Shown: positions 1 to 7,426 of the stretch, piece by piece
How positions within the stretch are numbered: the stretch's first letter is position 1
Layout of the letters: each line of letters opens with the position of its first letter
Source: Massilia agri
GTDB taxonomy: Bacteria; Pseudomonadota; Gammaproteobacteria; Burkholderiales; Burkholderiaceae_D
Length of the DNA stretch: 64,000 bases
Direction of reading: 5' to 3'
Assembly: GCF_024753255.1 (NCBI RefSeq)
Contig: NZ_JANUHA010000001.1
Coordinates: 186,001 to 250,000, forward strand
Position numbers and translations under genes: made by a program
Notes under the pieces: generated by a model
Seen by the model: the letters and a program-made list of their open reading frames with translations, nothing else
Told to the model about the DNA's origin: nothing
The model's database searches: none

Positions 1-24
1 TTCAGCAGCTGGACGAAACGGTGC

Positions 25-906
25 TTAACCGGCGGCATGTGCCGGCTCCTCTACCCTGGCCAGCAGCCAGTCACCGACCGACTTCCACAGCACCGCCTCG
101 CAGCGGCGGCGGAAGAATCCCATATGCCCGACCGCCGGTACCCCGGCCTCGCGGGGATGGATGTTGCGGCGCTCGATGCTTGCATTCGGCAGGTGCGACA
201 GCAGGATGTCGACGGCCTGGCGGTTGGCCCAGGGGTCGTCTTCGAAACCCAGGACCAGTAGCGGAATGTCGACCCTCGCCATGCGCCGCGCCGCATCGAC
301 TGCCGGGTCGTCGAAGAAGTAGCGCGGCATCGCCGTCCATCCCGCCCATTGCAGCATCACGCCGCGCGGCAGGTCTTCGCCGAGACCGATGCGGCGGCCC
401 GGCATGTAGCCGAACAGTGCGCACAGGACCGGCGCCAGCACGCGCAGCACGAAGCGCACCCGCAGCCGCTCGCCGAAGCCGCGCACCAGGGCGCTGACGC
501 CCGCGTGCGAGGCCACCAGCACGGCCGCACGCAGGCGCGCCGTCTCGCTCGACAGGCCGATCGCATGGCCGCCCACGCTGTGGCCGACCGCCAGCAGCTG
601 CAGGTTCGGAAAGCAGGCCGCGGCCCAGCGCGTGACGGCGCCGACGTCCTCGTCGACCCATTCGCGCATGGTGGCGTGATAGCCGCGCAGGCTGCGCGGG
701 CGCGAGCGGCCGGTGCCCCGGTAGTCGTAGGTGAGGACGTTGAAGCCCCGCCCCGCCAGGTAGCCGGCGAAGGCCGCGTAATAGGCCTGGGTCACGGCCG
801 TGGCGGGATGCAGGATGACGGTGGCGCGGGCATCGGGCACCGTCCAGCAGCTGGCGCCGAGCGGCGTGCCGTCGGGGGCGCAGATCGAGAGGGTTTCGGG
901 TTCCAT
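25..906 (-). CDS. Alpha/beta hydrolase, serine aminopeptidase S33-like
   Basis: A 293-residue cytosolic hydrolase; no signal peptide or membrane anchor is visible. The nucleophile elbow GHSVGG places the catalytic Ser at about residue 110. The acid is probably Asp223 or Asp224 in FEDDPWAN, and the His is 261 in AVGHMGFF, giving a complete triad in the right order. The oxyanion-side motif DYRGTGRS is at about 61-68. The protein resembles the uncharacterised lysophospholipase-like/COG4757 type more than any enzyme of known substrate, so the substrate is unknown. It is a single-gene unit: the SDR gene upstream ends 75 bases away, and a GTTAAC-repeat dyad lies 13-26 bases before its start. Fold and triad are secure; specificity is not. 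Confidence 0.85.
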   Translation of the reverse strand: MEPETLSICAPDGTPLGASCWTVPDARATVILHPATAVTQAYYAAFAGYLAGRGFNVLTYDYRGTGRSRPRSLRGYHATMREWVDEDVGAVTRWAAACFPNLQLLAVGHSVGGHAIGLSSETARLRAAVLVASHAGVSALVRGFGERLRVRFVLRVLAPVLCALFGYMPGRRIGLGEDLPRGVMLQWAGWTAMPRYFFDDPAVDAARRMARVDIPLLVLGFEDDPWANRQAVDILLSHLPNASIERRNIHPREAGVPAVGHMGFFRRRCEAVLWKSVGDWLLARVEEPAHAAG

Positions 907-918
907 GGCGCGGATTTA

Positions 919-932
919 GTTAACGTGTTAAC
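919..932. promoter_or_regulatory. Dyad GTTAAC-GT-GTTAAC upstream of the hydrolase
   Basis: Two copies of the self-complementary hexamer GTTAAC separated by 2 bases form a 14-bp dyad ending 13 bases before the hydrolase ATG (906). It is an AT-rich spot in GC-rich DNA, in the position expected for an operator overlapping a promoter. The architecture suits a dimeric repressor such as a TetR-type protein, but no regulator gene is adjacent. This is inference from symmetry only. Confidence 0.4.
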
Positions 933-980
933 GACTTTAGCGCAACGGAGCCGGCCGCGCAAGCGGCCGGCGCAAGCGGT

Positions 981-2048
981 TCAGGGAATCAGGCGGGCGG
1001 CGCGCAGCTGGGCGAACAGGTCGAAGAAGGATTCGTCGGTGGCCTGGTAAGCGCTGAAGCCGAGCTTGCGGCTCTTCGCCATGTCGGTCATCACCTCGAT
1101 CGGCCGGCCGAGGTCGAGGTCGGTGTGCCAGGGCGACGCCAGGCGATCCAGGTCGGGTTCAAGCAGGCCATGGCGCGCCGCGATGTCGCGCCACAGGGCG
1201 TGGTCGTTCGCCATCGCCGCTTCCAAAGGCTGGACCGTGCCGCTGAAACCCGCGGCCTGCACGCCGAACCAGTCCGCGATGCGGCCCCACAGCCAGCTCC
1301 AGCGGAACAGGTCGCCGTTGACGATGTTGAATGCCTCGTTGCGGGCGGCATCGGTATCGGCCGCCCAGACCAGCTGCCTGGCGAGCATGCGTGCGTCCGT
1401 CACGTCGGACAGGCCGTTCCACTGCGCGCCTGAACCGGGAAACTGGAAGGGCCGCCCGGTTTCCTTGCAGATGGTGGCATACACGGCCAAGGTCGTGCCG
1501 AGATTCATCGCATTGCCGACCGCCATGCCGATGACGGTATGGGGACGGTGCACGGTCCAGCTGAAGCGGTCGCGTGCGGCGGCCGCATAGACCTCGTCTT
1601 CCTGGGCGTAATAGAAATTCTCGATGGGAAGGCGCGGCTGGCTTTCGCGCAGCGGCGTGTCCGGCAGGGTGCCGGAGGCGGCGTAGGCTTCGAAAGGACC
1701 GAGGTAGTGCTTCAGCCCCGTGACCAGGGCGACGTGGCGCACCGTGCCCTTGCCGGACAAGGCGTCCAGCAGGTTGCGCACCATGGCTGCGTTGACGCGG
1801 ATGTTTTCCGCTTCCGTGTCCTGGCGCATCCAGGTGGTAATGAAAACGTGGGTTGGCGCCACATCGGCCAGCGCAGTGGCGAGGCCGCCCGGATCGAGCA
1901 GGTCGGCCGCGACCGGCTGCAGTCCCGGCATGCCGGTATCCGGCCGGCGCGCCAGCCCGTAGACCGTCCACCCTTGCTCGAGCAGCGCCCGGGCCGTGTA
2001 GCTGCCGCCGATCCCGCTTGCTCCCACCACCAGTGCCGTTCGCTTCAT
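981..2048 (-). CDS. SDR family NAD(P)-dependent oxidoreductase, PRISE-like
   Basis: A 355-residue atypical short-chain dehydrogenase. The N-terminus MKRTALVVGASGIGG carries the dinucleotide-binding GxxGxxG, and the ENFYYAQED stretch is the hallmark of the progesterone-5-beta-reductase/iridoid synthase-like (PRISE) group, whose catalytic Tyr lies in this segment. Length fits the family. Substrates are probably enones or small carbonyl compounds; the physiological substrate cannot be told. I chose the ATG at 2048 rather than 2063 because GGAGG sits 5 bases before it, inside what would otherwise be codons of the longer form. The gene lies alone between the hydrolase and the DUF1854 gene, on the same strand. 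Confidence 0.85.
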   Translation of the reverse strand: MKRTALVVGASGIGGSYTARALLEQGWTVYGLARRPDTGMPGLQPVAADLLDPGGLATALADVAPTHVFITTWMRQDTEAENIRVNAAMVRNLLDALSGKGTVRHVALVTGLKHYLGPFEAYAASGTLPDTPLRESQPRLPIENFYYAQEDEVYAAAARDRFSWTVHRPHTVIGMAVGNAMNLGTTLAVYATICKETGRPFQFPGSGAQWNGLSDVTDARMLARQLVWAADTDAARNEAFNIVNGDLFRWSWLWGRIADWFGVQAAGFSGTVQPLEAAMANDHALWRDIAARHGLLEPDLDRLASPWHTDLDLGRPIEVMTDMAKSRKLGFSAYQATDESFFDLFAQLRAARLIP

Positions 2049-2115
2049 CGCCGCCGCCTCCATTCAGGAGGAAGACCATAGCACGGGCGCGAGAAGCACC
2101 GCGCTTCAAAGGGAA

Positions 2116-2583
2116 CTACAGGAAGCGGTCGAGGATCTTGCGGCTGTGCTTATCGATCCGGAACATGTCGCGCACCAGGAAGTTGATGCCGTGGTTGTCC
2201 GCGATCAGCAGCGACGTCTCGCCGACGCGGCGGATGTCCTCGTCCACCTTCAGCACGAACTCGGTATCGCCGCGGTCGGTGGTCACATACCAGGTGCAGG
2301 GCGTGGCGAAGCTCGACACGTCCTTGATCGTGAGGATCTCGGGGATGAATTCGCGGCCTTCGATCTCTTCCTGCACCAGGGCGCGGATCTGCTCCGGCAG
2401 GTCTTCCAGGTCGTCGATCCAGGCCGCTTCCTTGCCGCCGTCGCGCACCAGCGAGATGCCGCGGGTAGGCGCCTGGATCGGGAAGGCGCGCACCGGGATG
2501 ACACCGACGTGTTCTTCACCTTCTGCGGTGGTGAGAACGAGTTTGCCGAATGGGTCGCGGCGCAGCTGAAAATTCACGGTCAT
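2116..2583 (-). CDS. Cyanophycin metabolism-associated DUF1854 family protein
   Basis: A 155-residue soluble protein of the DUF1854 family. It opens with MTVNFQLRRDPFGKL and contains EGEEHVGVIPVRAFPIQAPT, typical of this family, which recurrently sits beside cyanophycin synthetase genes. No catalytic motif is recognisable and no membrane segment is present. It begins 3 bases after the stop of the ABC transporter gene, so the two are surely cotranscribed, diverging from cphA'. The role is unknown. A partner or regulator of the transporter is the simplest reading of the invariant pairing (inference). Confidence 0.85.
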   Translation of the reverse strand: MTVNFQLRRDPFGKLVLTTAEGEEHVGVIPVRAFPIQAPTRGISLVRDGGKEAAWIDDLEDLPEQIRALVQEEIEGREFIPEILTIKDVSSFATPCTWYVTTDRGDTEFVLKVDEDIRRVGETSLLIADNHGINFLVRDMFRIDKHSRKILDRFL

Positions 2584-2586
2584 GCT

Positions 2587-4863
2587 TTATTCCTTGTCGT
2601 CCGGGTCCTGGTCCACGTTGCGCGCCTGCGCTTCGTAGAGGCGGTGGTAAGCGCCCTCGCGCGCCATCAGCTCATCGTGGCTGCCCTCTTCCACCACCAC
2701 GCCGCGGTCCAGCACCACCAGGCGGTCGGCGCGGTGCAGCGTCGACAGGCGGTGGGCGATGGCGATCGTGGTGCGGCCCTGCACAAGATTGTCGAGCGCC
2801 TTCTGGATTTCCTTCTCGGTTTCCGAGTCCACCGAGGACGTCGCCTCGTCGAGGATCAGGATCGGCGGGTCGATCAAGAGCGCGCGCGCGATCGAGATGC
2901 GCTGGCGCTCGCCGCCCGACAGGCCCTGGCCGCGCTCGCCCACCATCGAGTCGTAGCCCTGCGGCAGGCGCAGGATGAACTCGTGGGCATGGGCCGCGCG
3001 CGCCGCGGCGATGATTTCTTCGCGGGTAGCGCCTGGTTTACCGTAGGCGATGTTCTCGGCAATGGTGCCGAAGAAGAGGAAAGGCTCCTGCAGCACGAGG
3101 CCGATGTTGCGGCGGTAATCGCTGACCGCAAACGAACGGATGTCGGTGCCGTCGAGCAGGATGGCGCCTTCGGCCACATCGTAGAAGCGGCAGATCAGGT
3201 TGACCAGGGTGCTCTTGCCCGAACCCGAGTGGCCGACCAGGCCGACCATTTCGCCCGCCCTGATTTTCAGGGAAATGCCGCGGTTGACTGCGCGGTTGCC
3301 GTAGCGGAAACCGACTTCGCGCAGCTCGATATTGCCTTGTACCTTGTCGACCTTCACCGGGTTGGCCGGATCCGGCACGCTCGACACGTGGTCGAGGATG
3401 TCGAAGATGCGCTTGGCCGCCGATGCCGACTTCTGGGTGACGGACACGATGCGGCTCATGGAGTCGAGCTTCACGTAGAAACGGCCGCTGTAGGCGATGA
3501 AGGCCGAGAGCGTGCCGACCGTGATGTCGCCGCGCGAGACCTGCCAGATGCCGAAACACCAGATCACGAGCAGGCCGATTTCGGTCAGCAGCGAGACGGT
3601 CGGCGAGAACAGCGACCAGACCTTGTTCAATTTGTCGTTGACGGCCAGGTTGTGCTTGTTCGCCTCGCGAAAGCGCCGCGCTTCGCGCTTTTCCTGGGCA
3701 AAGGCCTTCACCACGCGGATGCCGGGGATGGTATCGGCCAGCACATTGGTCACTTCGCCCCAGACCCGGTCGATCTTCTCGAAACCGGTGCGCAGCCTGT
3801 CGCGCACCACGTGGATCATCCAGGCGATGAAAGGCAACGGCACCAGCGTGACCAGCGCCAGCCAGGGATTCATGCTGAACAGGATTACGCCCGTCATGAT
3901 GATCAGGAGGACGTCCGACAGGAAGTCGAGCAGGTGCAGCGACAGGAAGACACTGATCCGGTCCGAGCCGCTGCCGATGCGCGACATCAGGTCGCCCGTG
4001 CGTTTGCCCCCAAAAAATTCGAGCGACAGGCGCAGCAGGTGCTCATAGGTCGTCGAACGCAGGTCGGCGCTGATGCGTTCGGACGCCAGCGCCAGTACAT
4101 AGGTCTTGCCCCAGCCCAGCGCCCATGCCAGCAGGGAGGCGCCCAGCAGCCCGCCCATATAGAGATAGATGAGCGAAGTGTTGATTTCCTGCCCGTTCTG
4201 GTAGGGGATCAGGACGTTGTCCATCAGGGGCTTGGTCAGGTAGGGCGGAATCATGTGCGCGCCCGTCGAGCCCACCATCAGGAGGAAACCGAGCAGCAGC
4301 TGGCCCTTGTACGGTTTCGCGAAGCGCCACAGGCGGAACAGGGTCCAGGTCGAGGGCGGCGTATGGAGCACCTTGGCGCAGACGGCGCATTCGGCGTCGT
4401 CCGCTTCAAGCGGGGCCTTGCAACTCGGACAAGTATGCTGCTCGGGCGGGACCACCGGCACCCCGGTGGCGTGGCTCTTCGCCTGTTCCGTGAAATGGTC
4501 GACCACACGCACGGCGTGCAGGTTCTGGCCAAGGGTGAAGCGCCAGGCGCCCAAGCGGCTGTGTTCATCCACCAGTTCAAGGTGGCCGATGCCGGCGTGG
4601 TCGTGGTGGTGCAGTTCAAGATTTGGACGGTAAGCCCAGTCGGCCCAGGCCTCTTCGCCGGGCGCGCGCGCGAGCAGGCGGCGGTTAGTGACCACCACCA
4701 AGCCCTTGGTGAAACGTAATTTCGCGTCGAGGTCAACCTCCACGCTGGCTAAAACGTTTTCCCCTGGTGCAAGCTGTTTCGTAACGTCATTTTGCCAATG
4801 TTCAGGCAAGAGTCCGGCGGATACCGCCAGGGACGACGGAATAGCAAGTTGTTGAGTTGTCAT
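2587..4863 (-). CDS. Cyanophycin metabolism-associated ABC transporter (fused permease-ATPase) with N-terminal zinc-ribbon head
   Basis: A 758-residue half-transporter of the exporter type. Residues 1-130 form a beta-rich head with [11 protein letters not shown], reminiscent of bacterial PH-like domains. A zinc ribbon follows with Cys145, Cys148, Cys159 and Cys162 (CPSC...CAVC). The six-helix ABC transmembrane domain spans about 180-480 and the nucleotide-binding domain about 510-745. The latter has Walker [10 protein letters not shown] (544-552), signature LSGGE (648-652), Walker [10 protein letters not shown] and H-loop AHRLST, so ATP hydrolysis should be intact and the protein probably works as a homodimer. 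Ordinary ABC exporters lack the roughly 170-residue head. The gene diverges from cphA' and overlaps nothing. The substrate is unknown; a link to cyanophycin or its Asp-Arg dipeptides is inferred from context. Confidence 0.9.
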   Translation of the reverse strand: MTTQQLAIPSSLAVSAGLLPEHWQNDVTKQLAPGENVLASVEVDLDAKLRFTKGLVVVTNRRLLARAPGEEAWADWAYRPNLELHHHDHAGIGHLELVDEHSRLGAWRFTLGQNLHAVRVVDHFTEQAKSHATGVPVVPPEQHTCPSCKAPLEADDAECAVCAKVLHTPPSTWTLFRLWRFAKPYKGQLLLGFLLMVGSTGAHMIPPYLTKPLMDNVLIPYQNGQEINTSLIYLYMGGLLGASLLAWALGWGKTYVLALASERISADLRSTTYEHLLRLSLEFFGGKRTGDLMSRIGSGSDRISVFLSLHLLDFLSDVLLIIMTGVILFSMNPWLALVTLVPLPFIAWMIHVVRDRLRTGFEKIDRVWGEVTNVLADTIPGIRVVKAFAQEKREARRFREANKHNLAVNDKLNKVWSLFSPTVSLLTEIGLLVIWCFGIWQVSRGDITVGTLSAFIAYSGRFYVKLDSMSRIVSVTQKSASAAKRIFDILDHVSSVPDPANPVKVDKVQGNIELREVGFRYGNRAVNRGISLKIRAGEMVGLVGHSGSGKSTLVNLICRFYDVAEGAILLDGTDIRSFAVSDYRRNIGLVLQEPFLFFGTIAENIAYGKPGATREEIIAAARAAHAHEFILRLPQGYDSMVGERGQGLSGGERQRISIARALLIDPPILILDEATSSVDSETEKEIQKALDNLVQGRTTIAIAHRLSTLHRADRLVVLDRGVVVEEGSHDELMAREGAYHRLYEAQARNVDQDPDDKE

Positions 4864-5176
4864 GTATTGCGCCCGAGATCAGGCTTTTCATTCTGGTAGG
4901 GGGAGGACAAGGCTGTCGGCTCGCCAGCGCACAAAAAAGAGGCTGGTCGGCTGTTTGCGTGAAACGCTCCACAAACAGGCATAACGTTCCAACGTATCCT
5001 TTGGATGACAGGAATGGTGCTGGCAGAAAAGGTTTCGGCCCAGCAAGCAGCGGGCCGGCAAGTATACAAGATGTGCGCTGCGGTATTTCTTCTTTCGGTA
5101 CCGTGGTGACAGGCAGGCAAATATAGGTAAAACGCCGGCGATGCGGAACACGATCGCCGCCGGCAAAGACAACTTC
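4864..5176. other. Divergent intergenic region between the ABC transporter and cphA'
   Basis: A 313-base non-coding stretch separating the two divergent cyanophycin transcripts, so it must hold promoters for both. An inverted repeat CTGTTTG (4951-4957) / CAAACAG (4972-4978) encloses a second small dyad GCGT-GAA-ACGC, a plausible operator. An AT-rich spot AATATAGG (5119-5126) precedes the cphA' reading frame and could be a -10 element. I see no convincing open reading frame or RNA gene here. Confidence 0.4.
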
Positions 5177-7351
5177 ATGAACAAGAAGAACGACATCAAG
5201 TTCCTCCGCGTCAGTCATCTGCGCGGCCCGAACATCTGGACCTACCGACCGGTGATCGAAGCCTGGCTCGATATCGGCGAACTCGAAGACTGCCCCTCGA
5301 ATACCCTGCCCGGCTTTACCGAACGCCTGGTCGCCTGGCTGCCCGGCCTGGTCGAACACCATTGCGGCGTCGGCCACCGCGGCGGCTTCATCGAACGCCT
5401 GGAGAGCGGCACCTGGGCCGGCCACATCCTCGAACACATCGTGCTCGAGCTGCAGAACCTGGCCGGCATGAAGACCGGCTTCGGCAAGACCCGCTCCACC
5501 GGCGAGCACGGCATCTACAAGATGGCCTTCCGCACCCGCGACGAGACGGTCGGCCGCGCCGCGCTGGAAGCCGGCCACGCACTGATGATGGCGGCGATTA
5601 ACGACACGCCCTTCGACCTGCCTGCGACCGTCGCGCACCTGACCGGGCTGGTCGACCGCTGGTGCCTGGGTCCGTCGACGGCCCACATCGTCGATGCCGC
5701 CACCGATCGCCGCATTCCCTCGATCCGCCTCACCGAAGGCAACCTGGTCCAGCTCGGCCACGGCGCCGCCCAGCGCCGCATCTGGACCGCCGAGACCGAC
5801 CGCACCAGCGCCATCGGCGAAGGCATCGCCAGCGACAAGGACCTGACCAAGACCCTGCTCGCCTCCTGTGGCGTGCCGGTGCCGGAAGGCGCCCTGGTAC
5901 GCAGTGCCGAAGCGGCCTGGGAAGAAGCCCAGGACATCGGCCTGCCGGCGGTGGTGAAGCCGGTCGACGGCAACCACGGCCGCGGCGTGACCCTGAACCT
6001 GATGAGCGAAGCGGACGTAACGGCCGCCTACGCGATCGCCTCGGAAGCGGGTGACAGCAACGCCGTGCTGGTCGAGCGTTTCATCCCCGGTAACGAGCAC
6101 CGCCTGCTGGTGGTCGGCCGTGAAGTCGTCGCCGCCGCCAGGGGCGAATCGCTGTGGGTGACGGGCGACGGCAAATCGACCGTCCTGCAGCTGTGCGACA
6201 GCCAGATCAACACCGACCCGCGCCGCGGCGAGAGCGAAGAGCACCCGCTGGGCCGCGTGAATCCGCATGACCACGAGATCATGCTCGACCTGAAGCGCCA
6301 GGGCCTCACGCCCGGCTCGGTGCCGCAGGCCGGCCAGAAGGTGCTGATCCAGCCGAACGGCAACGTCGCCGACGACGTCACCGACCTGGTCCACCCCGAG
6401 GTCGCCCACGTGGCGGCGCTGGCTGCGCGCGTCGTCGGCCTGGACATCGCCGGCATTGACCTGGTGTGCGAGGACATCTCGCGCCCGCTGGCCGAACAGC
6501 GCGGCGCCATCATCGAAGTCAATTCCAGCCCGGGCCTGCTGGCCCACATCAAGCCGGCCAAGGGCACGCCGCGCAACGTCGGCAAGGCGATCGTCGACAA
6601 CCTGTTCGCGGAAGGGGAAACCGGCCGCATCCCGGTGGTCGGCGTCACCGGCACGCTTGGCGCGAGCCTGATCGCGCGCCTGGTCGGCTGCCTGGTCCAC
6701 ATCACCGGCAAGCACGTGGGCGTCGCCAACGGCGAAGGACTCTACCTGGACGCGCGCCGGGTGACGAACAAGGACGCCACCGGCTTCGACGCCGGCCAGC
6801 GCCTCCTGATCAACCGCACCGTGCAGACGGCCGTGTTCGAATCGAATGCACGCACCATCCTGGCCGAGGGCCTGCCCTACGATCGCTGCCTGGTCGGCAT
6901 CGTCACCGACATGGAAGGCCTGGCCGAACTGGACGAGTTCTACGTCCGCGACGAAGACGCGCAGTACAACGTGATCCGCAGCCAGGTCGACGTCGTGCTG
7001 CCGGAAGGCGCGGCTGTCCTGAACGCGGCCAACGAGCGCGTCGCCGCGCTGGCCGAACTGTCCGACGGCCGCGTGATCTTCTATGCGCTGGACGAAACCA
7101 ATCCGGTCATGGCGGAGCACCGCGCCAAAGGCGAACGCATCGTGTTCGTGCGCGACAACCGCATCGTGCTGGCCGAGGGCAGCGAGGAAACGATCCTGCT
7201 CGAACTGTCGAAGATCCAGCCGGCGACGGTGAAGCATCCGGACAGCGTGCTGGCGGCGGTGGCCGCGGCCTGGGCGCTGGGCGTGCCGTCCGACCTGATC
7301 TGCGGCGGCCTGCGCGCATTCGACGCGACGCCGAAGAAAACGAATTACTAA
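5177..7351 (+). CDS. cphA': Cyanophycin synthetase CphA' (CphA2-like: HxxEH N-domain, degenerate Mur-ligase domain)
   Basis: A 724-residue member of the cyanophycin synthetase family. N-domain about 1-160, ATP-grasp domain about 215-480 (KPVDGNHGRG at 261-270; IIEVNSSPG carrying the metal-binding Glu/Asn), then a shortened Mur-ligase-like domain. The N-domain keeps HILEH at 83-87, the HxxEH metallopeptidase-like motif described for primer-independent CphA1 enzymes. The Mur-ligase P-loop is destroyed: TGTLGAS (491-497) replaces TGTNGKT, and the C-terminus is about 130 residues shorter than in CphA. The ligase half that adds Arg is therefore probably dead, as in CphA2-type enzymes, while the ATP-grasp ligase should work. 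Start at 5177 (MNKKND) gives the conserved N-terminus; an earlier ATG at 5141 is less likely. cphA follows 75 bases downstream. Confidence 0.9.
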   Translation: MNKKNDIKFLRVSHLRGPNIWTYRPVIEAWLDIGELEDCPSNTLPGFTERLVAWLPGLVEHHCGVGHRGGFIERLESGTWAGHILEHIVLELQNLAGMKTGFGKTRSTGEHGIYKMAFRTRDETVGRAALEAGHALMMAAINDTPFDLPATVAHLTGLVDRWCLGPSTAHIVDAATDRRIPSIRLTEGNLVQLGHGAAQRRIWTAETDRTSAIGEGIASDKDLTKTLLASCGVPVPEGALVRSAEAAWEEAQDIGLPAVVKPVDGNHGRGVTLNLMSEADVTAAYAIASEAGDSNAVLVERFIPGNEHRLLVVGREVVAAARGESLWVTGDGKSTVLQLCDSQINTDPRRGESEEHPLGRVNPHDHEIMLDLKRQGLTPGSVPQAGQKVLIQPNGNVADDVTDLVHPEVAHVAALAARVVGLDIAGIDLVCEDISRPLAEQRGAIIEVNSSPGLLAHIKPAKGTPRNVGKAIVDNLFAEGETGRIPVVGVTGTLGASLIARLVGCLVHITGKHVGVANGEGLYLDARRVTNKDATGFDAGQRLLINRTVQTAVFESNARTILAEGLPYDRCLVGIVTDMEGLAELDEFYVRDEDAQYNVIRSQVDVVLPEGAAVLNAANERVAALAELSDGRVIFYALDETNPVMAEHRAKGERIVFVRDNRIVLAEGSEETILLELSKIQPATVKHPDSVLAAVAAAWALGVPSDLICGGLRAFDATPKKTNY

Positions 7352-7426
7352 ACATCTCGATGCCCGGTGTGCGGGCACTGGCGCCCTTCGACACTGCGGC
7401 GGGCGCCGCGAAAGGAATGAAGGTTT

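Noticed and set aside
2146-4719. Long open frame on the plus strand opposite the ABC transporter and DUF1854 genes
   Set aside because: It is a GC-bias shadow: the translation is rich in Arg, His, Gln and Ala, has no domain, and mirrors the third-position bias of the true genes.
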